Part shown: one piece after another, positions 52,383 through 62,100 of the stretch
Position numbering within the stretch: the stretch's first letter is position 1
How the letters are laid out: each line of letters opens with the position of its first letter
Source: Ravibacter sp037191015
GTDB taxonomy: Bacteria > Bacteroidota > Bacteroidia > Cytophagales > Spirosomataceae
Length of the DNA stretch: 64,000 nt
Direction: 5' to 3'
Assembly: GCA_037191015.1 (NCBI GenBank)
Contig: JBBCKD010000031.1
Location: 467,469-531,468, forward strand
Notes under the pieces: model-generated
Seen by the model: the letters and a program-made list of their open reading frames with translations, nothing else
The model's database searches: none
What the model was told of the DNA's origin: nothing
Made by a program: the position numbers and the translations under genes

Positions 52383-54803
52383 ATGCAAGTCATGAAATAC
52401 CTGCTTTTCTCAGGAATAATTTTCCTTCTGTTATCAAGCCCGGCCAACGCCGTAAATCAAGGCTACTATAATTTTTCCAAAGCCATCCTGATCGACGCCT
52501 CGGACGGAAGTGAAACCGAAAATGCAGCTATTGAAATGCTTGTTGAAGAAGTGAATGCCCGTACCGGCATTACGCTTACCGGTCATAGCGATATTAAAAA
52601 TACCCCGAAAATCGTTGCGGGAACTGCAGCGTCCCTCCGCCGCAATCCGGAGTATGCCGCATTCCTGGGAGCTCCCCGGCAAAGCCGCCCGGACGGGTTT
52701 ATCATAAAGCTTGCAGCAACCGGTCCGGGCGCTCCGTTGCTGCTCATTGCAGGCGACGACACCCGCGGCATGCTGTTTGGAATAGGGCATTTTCTCCGGA
52801 AAACAAATCTTTCAAGGAACGAAATACTGGTGCCCGGCTCAATTTCGGCCGATACCGCACCGGTAATAGCGCTCAGGGGGCATCAGCTAGGATACCGCCC
52901 GAAAGTGAATTCGTATGACGGCTTCACTGTAGCGATGTGGGAACAGTATATCCGTGACCTGGCTGTGTTCGGAACCAATGCCGTAGAACTCATGCCGCCG
53001 AATACGGACGATGATGCGGACAGCCCCATGTTTACGCTGCCGCAGAACGAAATGCTGATCAAAATGAGCTCCCTTCTGAAAAAATACGGGCTGGACGTGT
53101 GGATGTGGTACCCGCTCATGTACGGAGATTACCGGAAAGAAGAGGTAGCCAGGAGATCCCTCGCGGAAAACGATTCGATCTTTAAAATTCTCCCCCGTCT
53201 TGATGCCGTATTTATTCCCGGCGGAGATCCGGGCAGGCAGGAGCCGGAGATCTTTTTCAAGCATCTTGAACGAAAGGCGAAAGTCCTGCATACCTACCAC
53301 CCCAATGCCGAGTTATGGATGTCGCCGCAGGGATACAGCGCTGAATGGATGGACCGCTTCATCAAAATCATGAAGAAGAACCCTGCGGTGCTGACAGGCA
53401 TCGTACACGGCCCCTGGACCAGGATGGACGTAGATTCGCTCAGGAAAATCATCCCGGACCGGTATCCCATAAGGCGATATCCCGATATTACCCACAGCAT
53501 TGATGCCCAGTATTTTGTGCCCGATTGGGACTATGCCTATACCGTGACCGAAAACCGGGAAAGCATCAACCCGCGCCCTGTCGATCAGAAGCTGATTTTC
53601 CGGGCGGCCGCGCCTGAAAATTACAAAGGCTTTATTACCTATTCGGAAGGTGTTAATGACGACGTAAACAAAATGGTCTGGAGTGCGCTCGGGTGGAACC
53701 CGGATGCCGGGGTAACCGAAATTCTCCGCGACTACAGCAGGTATTTTATCGGGGCCGCCTATGCGGACGATTTTGCACAGGCTATTCTCGGCCTGGAAAA
53801 AAACTGGCAGGGCCCGCTTATCTCCAACCAGGGAGTATATACGCATCATGCCGTTTTCCAGGCGATCGAGCGGAACGCTCCGCCGCAGGTAAAGCTGAAC
53901 TGGAGATTCCAGATGGCTTTGTACAGGTCCTACTACGACGCCTATACCCGCAGCAGGCTCCTATACGAAAACCACTTGGAAGATCTTGCTGCCGGGACGC
54001 TCCGGAGAGCGCGCGAGCTCGGCTCCCGGGAGGCGATAGGCATGGCGCGGCAGATACTGGCAAGGGCTGCTTCCGAAAGGGTATCACCGGACTGGCGGCA
54101 GCGGATTTTCGAGCTGGCCGAAGCCCTTTTCCAGAGCATCCGCATGCAGCTGAGCGTCGATAAATACCATGCAATCGACATTATACGGGGCGCCAATCTC
54201 GACCTGGTAGATTCTCCCTTAAACAATCGTTTCTGGCTGGAAGACCAGTTTGACAGAATCAGCAAAATCGGGGATGAAAAAGAACGCATCAGCGAGATCC
54301 TGAAACTGGCAGACTGGGAAAATCCCGGGCCTGGCGGTTTTTACGACGATCTAGGTGATCCTGACAACCAGCCGCATGTAGTAATCACAAATGATTATGC
54401 AAAGGATCCGAATTCCTTCCATTCTGCCTTCGCAGGTTTGCCAGGGGGGTATAGCCTGGAGATGGACCGGATTGAAAAATGGCGTACGTCCTGGAAAACC
54501 TATATGCAGACTATCTTCGGCTTACCGCTCGAAATGCGTTATGAAAACCTCGATCCTGGCGCGCAGTACCAGGTAAAAGTGACTTATGTGGAAGATGTGA
54601 AAATCAGGTTAACCGCTAACGAAGGGATTCCCGTACATGATTATCTAATGCCTGAGTTTAATCCGGCCCCGGTGACTTTCGACATTCCGGCCGAAGCTAC
54701 CCGCAATGGCAGACTTTCCCTGAAATGGAATGTCGATCCCAACGGCATGGGCCCCGGCAGAGGTTGTTCGGTTGCAGAGGTCTGGCTGATTAAAAAAAAA
54801 TAA
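52383..54803 (+). CDS. secreted glycoside hydrolase with GH20-like N-terminal domain
   Basis: 806 residues with a signal peptide (about 1-23). An N-terminal zincin-like/GH20b-type domain (about 30-155) precedes a TIM-barrel-like region starting ALRGHQLGYRPKVNSYDGFT, FGTNAVELMPPNTDDDADSP and DVWMWYPLMYGD, then a helical domain and a C-terminal beta domain ending in NGMGPGRGCSVAEVWLI. The plan is that of GH20/GH67-like exo-glycosidases, but I cannot assign a numbered family or substrate. ATG at 52392 is an alternative start. One base separates it from the next gene. Confidence 0.75.
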   Translation: MQVMKYLLFSGIIFLLLSSPANAVNQGYYNFSKAILIDASDGSETENAAIEMLVEEVNARTGITLTGHSDIKNTPKIVAGTAASLRRNPEYAAFLGAPRQSRPDGFIIKLAATGPGAPLLLIAGDDTRGMLFGIGHFLRKTNLSRNEILVPGSISADTAPVIALRGHQLGYRPKVNSYDGFTVAMWEQYIRDLAVFGTNAVELMPPNTDDDADSPMFTLPQNEMLIKMSSLLKKYGLDVWMWYPLMYGDYRKEEVARRSLAENDSIFKILPRLDAVFIPGGDPGRQEPEIFFKHLERKAKVLHTYHPNAELWMSPQGYSAEWMDRFIKIMKKNPAVLTGIVHGPWTRMDVDSLRKIIPDRYPIRRYPDITHSIDAQYFVPDWDYAYTVTENRESINPRPVDQKLIFRAAAPENYKGFITYSEGVNDDVNKMVWSALGWNPDAGVTEILRDYSRYFIGAAYADDFAQAILGLEKNWQGPLISNQGVYTHHAVFQAIERNAPPQVKLNWRFQMALYRSYYDAYTRSRLLYENHLEDLAAGTLRRARELGSREAIGMARQILARAASERVSPDWRQRIFELAEALFQSIRMQLSVDKYHAIDIIRGANLDLVDSPLNNRFWLEDQFDRISKIGDEKERISEILKLADWENPGPGGFYDDLGDPDNQPHVVITNDYAKDPNSFHSAFAGLPGGYSLEMDRIEKWRTSWKTYMQTIFGLPLEMRYENLDPGAQYQVKVTYVEDVKIRLTANEGIPVHDYLMPEFNPAPVTFDIPAEATRNGRLSLKWNVDPNGMGPGRGCSVAEVWLIKKK

Positions 54804-54804
54804 T

Positions 54805-56331
54805 ATGAAAAGCAGCAGATTCATTACATCCAGACGCAAGTGGTTTAAGCTGGCGGGAACACTGGGTCTAAGCACGCTGAGCCCTGCGATATCAAAGGCA
54901 GATACAGGAAAAAGACAGATCCCAACGGAACCGGCCGGCAGTAACGGGCCGAGGGTGATCGGAATCGATCATGAGCCCCAGCTATTTATTGACGACTATC
55001 TGCTTGACAACTACTGGGCCGTCAATTACAAAACAGAAGCGGTTATGCGGATCCCTCATCAACCCCGCAAAAACAGCGACAACCCGGTTCTGGCAGGAAA
55101 CGGAGGCTATGTTAATGTGGTGCATGATAAAGACGCGAATCTTTTCCGCATGTGGTACCAGGATTTCTGGATACAGAGCATGGAGCCGTTTAAGTATACT
55201 TATGGAATTGCCTACGCCGAATCGGAAGATGGCATTAACTGGAGGCTGCCCCGCATCGGGAAGTATTCATTTAAAGATACACCGGACAATAACATCGTAT
55301 TCCGGGGATCCAAAGGAGAAGCCGCGGCATGTCCCTTTCTGATCGATGCTCCCGATGATCAGAAGCGTGGATATAAATTTGTTATGCTTTGTACTACCGC
55401 CCCGAAAGGCATGCATCTTATCGGCTCAATGGACGGTATCAGCTGGGAACCTGCAAGCCAGGTACGAATTACGCCTGAATATGGACCTGATACACAAAGC
55501 AGTATCCTGTGGGATCCCCGGTTAAAAAAATATGTCTGTTTTACCAGGGCTACGAACATCTATGGAGATGAAATAGGGAGACGACGGAAGATAGCCCGGC
55601 TGGAACATACCAGTCTGTGGGACCAATGGCCCGTATTTCCCGAAAATATTCTGATTCCTGATGAGAAGGATACCAAAAACGGTTACTGGAAGTTCTACGG
55701 GATGCCGACACGCTATTATGGCGGTATTTATTGGGGATTCCTGTGGCCTTACAGTCCGGTGACCCACAAAATTCATACGGAACTGGCCTTTAGTCGTAAT
55801 GGGTATGATTTTCACCGGTTTGCGGAAAGGGCGCCTTTTATTCCTCCCGGAGCAGCGCAGGCATGGGACTACGGTATGATACTGGGGTCGTCAGGCTGGG
55901 TGGAAGCAGGCGATGAGTGGCTGTTTTACTATTTTGGTACAAAACATGATCATGCAGCGAAAAATAATATTCCCGGCATCGGTATGGCCCGTCTTCGTAA
56001 AGAGGGTTTTGCTTCTTTAAGAAGCCCTGCAGGAGGAGGTTATATCATTACCCGTATGCTGCGGTGGCCGGGTGGTAAGCTTTGTCTGAATGCGGACGCA
56101 GGTCCCGCAGGTCTGACCGTAAAAGTCACGGATTACCATCTCAAGCCCATTGAAGGCTTTGACCCCGAAGCAAGCCTCCCCGTTACGGGGGATAACGTCA
56201 GGCATGAGGTTAAATGGAAAAACGGGGAAATAAGTGCACTGAAAGGGAAAGTGCTCAGGCTGGAGTTCTCATTGAAGGGAAGCGCGGACGTATATGGATT
56301 CAGAGCGGTGCCGCAGGGCGAAAAACCCTGA
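54805..56331 (+). CDS. Tat-exported beta-propeller protein, glycosidase-like
   Basis: 508 residues. ITSRRKWFKLAGTLGLS is a twin-arginine signal. The body (about 50-420) has blade-like strands with GIAYAESEDGINWRLPRIG, SSILWDPRLKKYVCFTRA and HTELAFSRNGYDFHRF, typical of five-bladed GH32/GH43-superfamily propellers; a small C-terminal beta domain follows. Probably cuts or binds the same glycan as the preceding enzyme. Catalytic residues cannot be assigned by eye. Confidence 0.7.
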   Translation: MKSSRFITSRRKWFKLAGTLGLSTLSPAISKADTGKRQIPTEPAGSNGPRVIGIDHEPQLFIDDYLLDNYWAVNYKTEAVMRIPHQPRKNSDNPVLAGNGGYVNVVHDKDANLFRMWYQDFWIQSMEPFKYTYGIAYAESEDGINWRLPRIGKYSFKDTPDNNIVFRGSKGEAAACPFLIDAPDDQKRGYKFVMLCTTAPKGMHLIGSMDGISWEPASQVRITPEYGPDTQSSILWDPRLKKYVCFTRATNIYGDEIGRRRKIARLEHTSLWDQWPVFPENILIPDEKDTKNGYWKFYGMPTRYYGGIYWGFLWPYSPVTHKIHTELAFSRNGYDFHRFAERAPFIPPGAAQAWDYGMILGSSGWVEAGDEWLFYYFGTKHDHAAKNNIPGIGMARLRKEGFASLRSPAGGGYIITRMLRWPGGKLCLNADAGPAGLTVKVTDYHLKPIEGFDPEASLPVTGDNVRHEVKWKNGEISALKGKVLRLEFSLKGSADVYGFRAVPQGEKP

Positions 56332-56423
56332 TCACGCCTATGCCGGGAAATTCTTTACATCATGCTGACCCAGGCCTTTTGGCATTGGGACTCGGAAACT
56401 ACCGATTTCAGCGGGACTCTCCC

Positions 56424-56489
56424 CCCAACGGCATGGGCCCCGGCAGAGGCTGCTCTGTAGCGGAAGTGTGGCTGATCAAGAAAAAGTAA
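56424..56489 (+). pseudogene. 3' remnant of a glycosidase paralogue
   Basis: The last 21 codons and stop repeat the 3' end of the glycosidase gene (54738-54803) with identical protein sequence. The first 24 bases are identical; the rest carries ten changes, all silent third-position ones. The sequence before it (56332-56423) is not related, so the body of the paralogue is missing. Confidence 0.75.
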
Positions 56490-56586
56490 GCCTTCTGAAA
56501 AGCCTTTAAATACCCTCGTCCTCTTCCTGGTTACCTATCTTTAGGTATAATTCCCGAATACTGCAGCAGAGCCTTAAAATCGCTGT

Positions 56587-56594
56587 TATATTTG
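56587..56594 (+). promoter_or_regulatory. predicted -7 box upstream of sigma factor 2
   Basis: TATATTTG fits exactly, about 155 bases before the start codon. No -33 TTG is seen. The rest of 56490-56749 shows nothing recognisable. Confidence 0.3.
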
Positions 56595-56749
56595 CAATTG
56601 AAACGTGTTGTACGGATATTTCCGTCAATCGTTGTTGCATGACCGCTCCCTTACCTAAACCCGGTCCAGAAATTCGAAATAAATTATTTTAAACTATTCC
56701 GGCTTCCCGGTTGTTCTAATGCCTGTCTTTTTATAGTTTCATTTCCTGA

Positions 56750-57331
56750 ATGACCTCTTTTGAAAACCATACCGATCATGAGTTGGTTCTCCTTTTACAG
56801 CAAGGGGCAGAGGAGGCATTTGATGAAATTTACCGGCGTTACTGGAAATCGCTGTTCAATGAAGCCCATAAGCGCCTTAAGGAAAACGCGTTTGCGGAAG
56901 AGGTAGTCCAGGATGTATTCGTAGACCTGTGGGTCAACCGTTCGTCCCGGAACATAGGCCAGCTTTATCCCTATCTCCTTGCTGCCGTCCGGTACCAGGT
57001 TTTCATGCTGTACAAAAAACACCGGAAGATGCCCAGCTTCGAGGAGCCTCTTGAGCACATGAGCTTCAGCTATGACAAAGCTGACGGCCAGTTTTTTCTG
57101 AAAGAACTGGTGGAAGGTATACAGGCATGGCTGGTGCAGCAGCCTGAAAAACGACGGGAGATATTCCGTCTGCGTTACCTGGAGCAGCTATCTACCCGCG
57201 AAATCGCCGAACAGCTCGACATTACACAAAAGACCGTTCAGAACCAGCTGATCAACGGGCAGGAGAGCCTGCGGTCGGCAGTGTCAAAGCTGCTTATCCT
57301 GGCTGCTGCGCTGACGGCGCACCTGTCATAA
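56750..57331 (+). CDS. ECF sigma-70 factor (locus 2)
   Basis: 193 residues. Region 2 (about 25-90) with FDEIYRRYWKSLFNEAHKRL and EEVVQDVFVDLWVNRS; region 4 (about 125-180) with QPEKRREIFRLRYLEQLSTREIAEQLDITQKTVQNQL. The last 14 residues (KLLILAAALTAHLS) form a hydrophobic tail, as seen in several Bacteroidota sigma factors of this class. Controls the second SusC/SusD locus by analogy. A gene on the opposite strand separates it from its FecR partner. Confidence 0.93.
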   Translation: MTSFENHTDHELVLLLQQGAEEAFDEIYRRYWKSLFNEAHKRLKENAFAEEVVQDVFVDLWVNRSSRNIGQLYPYLLAAVRYQVFMLYKKHRKMPSFEEPLEHMSFSYDKADGQFFLKELVEGIQAWLVQQPEKRREIFRLRYLEQLSTREIAEQLDITQKTVQNQLINGQESLRSAVSKLLILAAALTAHLS

Positions 57332-57337
57332 CCCGGA

Positions 57338-57919
57338 TCAGTATTCCAGGATTTCACTTAGCTTCACCTTAAAACCGGGAAGGACTTCGCCCCCTTCCAG
57401 CAACGCTTCGAATGGCAGCACCATTACCGGGCTATCCGGCATGTAAATATGAGTCTCCGCCTTTTCCGGGATGATCAGCCAACCCATACGTACACCGTTG
57501 CCGATCCATTTCTCCATCTTTGCCTGCAGGTCTGCAAGGCTGTCCGTATCCGACTTGAGCTCTATGATAAAATCGGGTGACAGGTAAGGAAACGACTTCT
57601 TCTCTGCCGGCGTCAGCCGTACCCATTGTTCATTTCTTATCCAGGCCACATCGGGTACCCGCATAGAAGTGTCCGGCAGGAAGAAACCTCCTGAAGATTC
57701 CAGGACTTTCCCGTTCCCTTTACTGCGATTCCATAAAACCAGTTCAGCAATCAGCTCGCTGCTATTCGAGCTGGTCAAAGCGTATGTAGGCGACATTGAG
57801 ATAAAAAGTTGCCCGTTCTCATCACGTTCTACGACTAACTCAGGGTTTGCTGTACAAAAAACTACCAGTTCGTCGTCCGAAAATTTAGAGAGCTGCGGAA
57901 TATGCAAAGGGATAATCAT
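57338..57919 (-). CDS. Uma2 family endonuclease-like protein
   Basis: 193 residues. PD-(D/E)XK fold of the Uma2/DUF820 family: MRVPDVAWIRNEQW (Asp), YLSPDFIIELKSDTDS (Asp, Glu-x-Lys) and MEKWIGNGVRMGWLIIPE. The family is much expanded in Cyanobacteria and Bacteroidota; its role is unknown, perhaps transposon-derived. The active-site residues are intact. It lies on the opposite strand between the sigma and FecR genes, 6 bases from the sigma stop. Confidence 0.9.
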   Translation of the reverse strand: MIIPLHIPQLSKFSDDELVVFCTANPELVVERDENGQLFISMSPTYALTSSNSSELIAELVLWNRSKGNGKVLESSGGFFLPDTSMRVPDVAWIRNEQWVRLTPAEKKSFPYLSPDFIIELKSDTDSLADLQAKMEKWIGNGVRMGWLIIPEKAETHIYMPDSPVMVLPFEALLEGGEVLPGFKVKLSEILEY

Positions 57920-58018
57920 CTGCTACCGGTTTATCAATGCTAATTTTAAAAAAATCAGGTATTCTTTAGGAGTTTTTTTCCACCAGGTATACTATACAGA
58001 AAAGAAGCGGTCAATCTC

Positions 58019-58996
58019 ATGCCAGAATCCGAAAAAGAAGAATTCAGGAAACTCGTCGAGCGATACCTCGACGGCAGCGCCACCTTGGAAGAACGCCTTG
58101 CCCTGGAAAATTATTATACACTCTTCGACAGTGCGCCCGACGCATCCGGGATATTGACGGAAGGCCAGTTGGAAGCTTTGGGCGGCCGCATGAAAGAAAG
58201 AATATCCGGGCGTCTGCGCACCGCAGCGACACCTTTCTACCGGCGCGCTTATTTCCGCGCTGCCGCCGTAGTGGCTGTTCTCCTCGGAGCGATATGGCTG
58301 ATCCCGACGCATTCTCCCCCGCATAAGAAAACTACAACCCCGGTAGCTGCGACCATTATAAGCGACCGGCCTGTCAACCGCTTCCTGACCCTGCCCGACG
58401 GCAGCACCGTTATCCTGCACGGCGACAGCAGGCTTGAGATGGATAAAAGCTTTAATCAATCGGAAAGGATCGTTCACCTTACAGGGGAGGCGTATTTCGA
58501 TGTCGCCCATCGCCAGGGCACGCCGTTTATCATCTATACCGGGAAAATCAAGACGACTGTGCTGGGAACCGCCTTTAATATCACTGCGTGGCCGGGACAA
58601 AAGGACATTACGGTAAGCGTGACGCGGGGAAAAGTACAGGTAGAGGACGAAAACAAGCTTATTGCCGTACTCACGCCCGACAAGCAGGTTACTTACAATA
58701 CGGAATCTTCTGTTTCGGGACAACAAAACATCGAGGCAACCGAAACGATTGCATGGGTACACAACGATATGACTTTCGACGAAATGCCCCTAGGAGAGCT
58801 GGCCAGGCATCTCGGCAAACGATATGCGGTCAATATCCTGTTCAGCAACCCGGAGCTTGAAACGTGCGAAGTCACGGGGAGATTTGCCGGTACGGAGACG
58901 CTTGAAGAAGTAATGCGGACATTGGCTCTTACACTGAAAACAAAATATAGTATAGCCGGAAACGAAGTCCTCATAGAAGGAGAAAAATGTATGTAA
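58019..58996 (+). CDS. FecR family anti-sigma factor (locus 2)
   Basis: 325 residues. N-terminal sigma-binding part (1-75), one membrane helix (about 79-98, AYFRAAAVVAVLLGAIWLIP), a FecR domain (about 115-215: RFLTLPDGSTVILHGDSRLE, GEAYFDVAHRQGTPFIIYTGKIKTTVLGTAFNI) and an STN-like C-terminal domain (about 250-322). Same plan as the locus 1 protein, with moderate similarity. Confidence 0.93.
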   Translation: MPESEKEEFRKLVERYLDGSATLEERLALENYYTLFDSAPDASGILTEGQLEALGGRMKERISGRLRTAATPFYRRAYFRAAAVVAVLLGAIWLIPTHSPPHKKTTTPVAATIISDRPVNRFLTLPDGSTVILHGDSRLEMDKSFNQSERIVHLTGEAYFDVAHRQGTPFIIYTGKIKTTVLGTAFNITAWPGQKDITVSVTRGKVQVEDENKLIAVLTPDKQVTYNTESSVSGQQNIEATETIAWVHNDMTFDEMPLGELARHLGKRYAVNILFSNPELETCEVTGRFAGTETLEEVMRTLALTLKTKYSIAGNEVLIEGEKCM

Positions 58997-59072
58997 GCTT
59001 ATGCAGTGATTCTAAACCTCTTAAAAATATGAATGCTACAAAGTCAGACAGGGGCCCTTAGCCGGAATGTAT

Positions 59073-59110
59073 AAAAAAAACTCCTCCGGCCCTGGAAAGC
59101 AATGAGGAGT
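59073..59110 (-). terminator. intrinsic terminator of antisense RNA 2
   Basis: On the minus strand ACTCCTC (59110-59104) and GAGGAGT (59086-59080) pair perfectly around a 17-base loop and run into eight T (59080-59073). Confidence 0.65.
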
Positions 59111-59142
59111 TCCGTTAAAAAATTTATTGGCAAACTTTTTAA
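59073..59142 (-). ncRNA. candidate cis-antisense RNA to susC 2 leader
   Basis: Same layout as at susC 1: an opposite-strand promoter over the start codon and, about 40 bases on, an intrinsic terminator. It would give about 70 bases fully complementary to the susC 2 leader. The -7 box is weaker than at locus 1, so support is lower. Confidence 0.4.
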
Positions 59143-59148
59143 ACAATA

Positions 59149-59179
59149 CAAAGAATGCAAAAAACTCTAGCTTTTGCAA
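59149..59179 (-). promoter_or_regulatory. antisense promoter overlapping the susC 2 start codon
   Basis: On the minus strand TTG (59179-59177), exactly 20 bases, then ATTCTTTG (59156-59149), a 6/8 match to TAnnTTTG. Position and spacing are the same as at susC 1. Confidence 0.35.
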
Positions 59180-62100
59180 GACGTTTTCCCTTTGTGCCAC
59201 GGCTTGGGAAGGGAGGGCCTTTATTGAGTAAGCTCATGAAAATCAGCTTTTACAGTATCGTCATTGCGCTCACTACGGCACAGTTGCTTTTTGCAGAAAC
59301 AAGCCGGGCACAGGATATCCGGGAGACAAAGATCACTTTCGGAGGTCAGTACAGCTCGCTGAAAAGCGCGTTGAACAAGCTGCAAAAGGAGTCAGGCTAT
59401 AACGTGTTCTATCTTTCACCTAAGGTCAATCCTTATAAAGAAGATCTGACTGTTCCCCTGGCCACACGATCTGTACATCAGACACTCGAGCTGATCTTAC
59501 AGAAAACCCCGTTCACATTTCGACAGGAAGGCAAAACAATCATCCTAACGGAAATATTGGCGCCCGTCCCGGCAGAACAGCCCGCTCAGCCTGCTGAAAA
59601 AACCATAAGAGGCAAAGTAACGGATGAGAAAAGCGAAGGCCTTCCGGGAGTGAGCATACTTGTGAAGGGTACCCAGCAGGGAACCATTACGGATGAAAAC
59701 GGCAACTATCAGGTTTCCGTTCAAAACGATGAAGCGATCCTGATCTTCAGTTTTGTAGGATACCTGAGTCAGGAAATACCGGTAGAGGGCAGGGCTTTGC
59801 TGGATGTTTCGCTGAAGGTGGATGAGAAAAGCCTGGAGGAAGTAGTAGTGGTGGGATACGGCACGCAGCGGAAAGGGAGTGTGACCGGCGCCGTAGACGT
59901 GATCTCCGATGAGCAGATTAAAAACCGGCAGGCGCCTACCGTCTCCCAGATTCTTCAGGGCTTATCGCCTGCCATGTCATTTTCGACCAATAATTACGGC
60001 TTCCAGCCTGGGGCCGAAATGAACATCAACATCAGGGGAACAGGATCTCTGAACGGCGGGCAGCCTTATGTGCTGATCGACGGTATCCCGGGAGATATGA
60101 ACCGGATCAACCCGGAGGATGTTGCTTCCATCTCTATCCTTAAAGATGCAGCAGCTTCCGCTATTTATGGTGCGAGGGCCCCGTATGGTGTCATATTGAT
60201 CACGACAAAATCCGGAAGTACGGACGAAAAGCTCAGCGTCTCCTATAGCGGGAATGTTTCGGTCGCTACTCCCCAGCGCCTGCCTGCCATGCTCAACTCC
60301 TATACCCACGCCAGGATTGTAAATGAATCCGGTGTCTGGGGCGCCGGGGGAAGGGTTTTTTCCAACGAAACCATCGACCGCATCATCGCATTCCAGAAAG
60401 GCGATTTCGATTACCTGAAACAATTCACCGTTCCTGACGCCACCTATTTCGAAACCGTCGCCCTTCCCAACGGCACCTGGGGGATCAACCAGCAGGGGAA
60501 TGCCAATTACGACTGGATCGACGAATACTACGGTAGCGCTGTCAACCAGAAGCACGACATTTCGATACAGGGCGGGTCACAGAAGACATCCTACTACCTT
60601 TCCGGCGGCTATGTAGGCCAGGAAGGTGTTCTCAACTATGGAACGGATACCTATTCCCGGGTGAACATCATGGCGAAAATAAAGACATCGATTGCTCCCT
60701 GGTGGGATATCGGGTATCAGCCCCGGTTTATGAAGAGCAACCGCGTCAGGCCTTCGATGGATAAGCAGGGCGAATATGACCTTGTTTTCCACCAGATCGC
60801 GCGTACGATGCCCACCAACGCCAAATACGATGCGTACGGCAACCTGATGATCCAGTCGAAAATCCCCTGGATACGCGATGCGGGAAATGACCACATCGAA
60901 ACTACGGAGAACTGGCAGAGCTTCAATACGGAAATCAGGCCGCTAAAAAACTGGAAAATCAATGCGGATTTCGCCTACCAGACCGTCAATATCTACCGGT
61001 CCCACCAGGAGATGACCGTATACGAGACCATGGTAAATAAAACCATTGTTCCCACGTCCAATACCATTCCGAGTAATATCCAGGAGTATCACCACAACAA
61101 CAACTACTGGACTACCAACATTTATACCACGTTCAATACCAGCATCGGGGAGAAACAGCACCTGACTTTCCTGGCCGGCACCCAGTTTGAGAAGAGCAAT
61201 AAGCGGTATCTCGACGTGTACAAAACCAATCTGCTCGTCCAGAGTGTTCCATCGCTGCGAACTGCTTCCGGAGAGTCATCGGCACTCGATTCCCTGGGAC
61301 ACTGGTCTACACAGGGCTACTTTGCGCGTCTTAACTACGATTTCGACAATCGCTACCTGATGGAAGTCAACCTGCGCAGGGACGGTACCTCACGTTTCCG
61401 GAGAGGGAACCGCTGGGGAACCTTCCCTTCTCTGTCGGTCGGCTGGAATGTCAGTAACGAAGGGTTCTGGCAGCCGATCAAGCATGTTGTCAGTCTACTT
61501 AAATTCAGGGGTTCATGGGGGCGCCTCGGCAATCAGAACGTCGATTCCTACCTTGACCTCAACCTGATCCCTATCCAGACCTCGCCGCTGAACTATATCT
61601 TTGGCTACGGGCAGAGCAGACCGATCGGCTATACCACCGTGCCGGGGCTGATCAGCCCCAATCTTACCTGGGAGACTGCTACTACCACGGATATCGGCGT
61701 TGACTTTGCCGTGCTGAACAGGCGGCTGACCGGCAGCTTCGACTGGTTTGAACGAGCCACCACCGATATGATCGGGCCGGCTGAAGCCCAGCCGGGTGTA
61801 TTGGGCACCGACCTACCGAAGGCGAACAACTCCGCTTTCCGTACCAGAGGATGGGAGTTGTCCCTGCGCTGGAACCAGTCGCTGAGCCAGTCGTTCTCCT
61901 ATTTCATAACGGGCAATATATACGACAGCCGCTCTTTCGTTACAAAATACGTGAATCCTACCGGAACGCTGGGTGAGAATCTTACCGGAACGCTGGCTGC
62001 CTCTACCTGGTACGAAGGCAAGGAGGAAGGTGAAATATGGGGGTACACGTCCAATGGGCTGTATCGCACACAGGGTGATATCGACCAGCACAGGTCTTCG

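Noticed and set aside
56214..56489. 91-codon frame ending in the glycosidase-like tail, taken as a small gene
   Set aside because: Its first part overlaps the propeller gene in another frame; only the last 21 codons are meaningful, so it is reported as a remnant.
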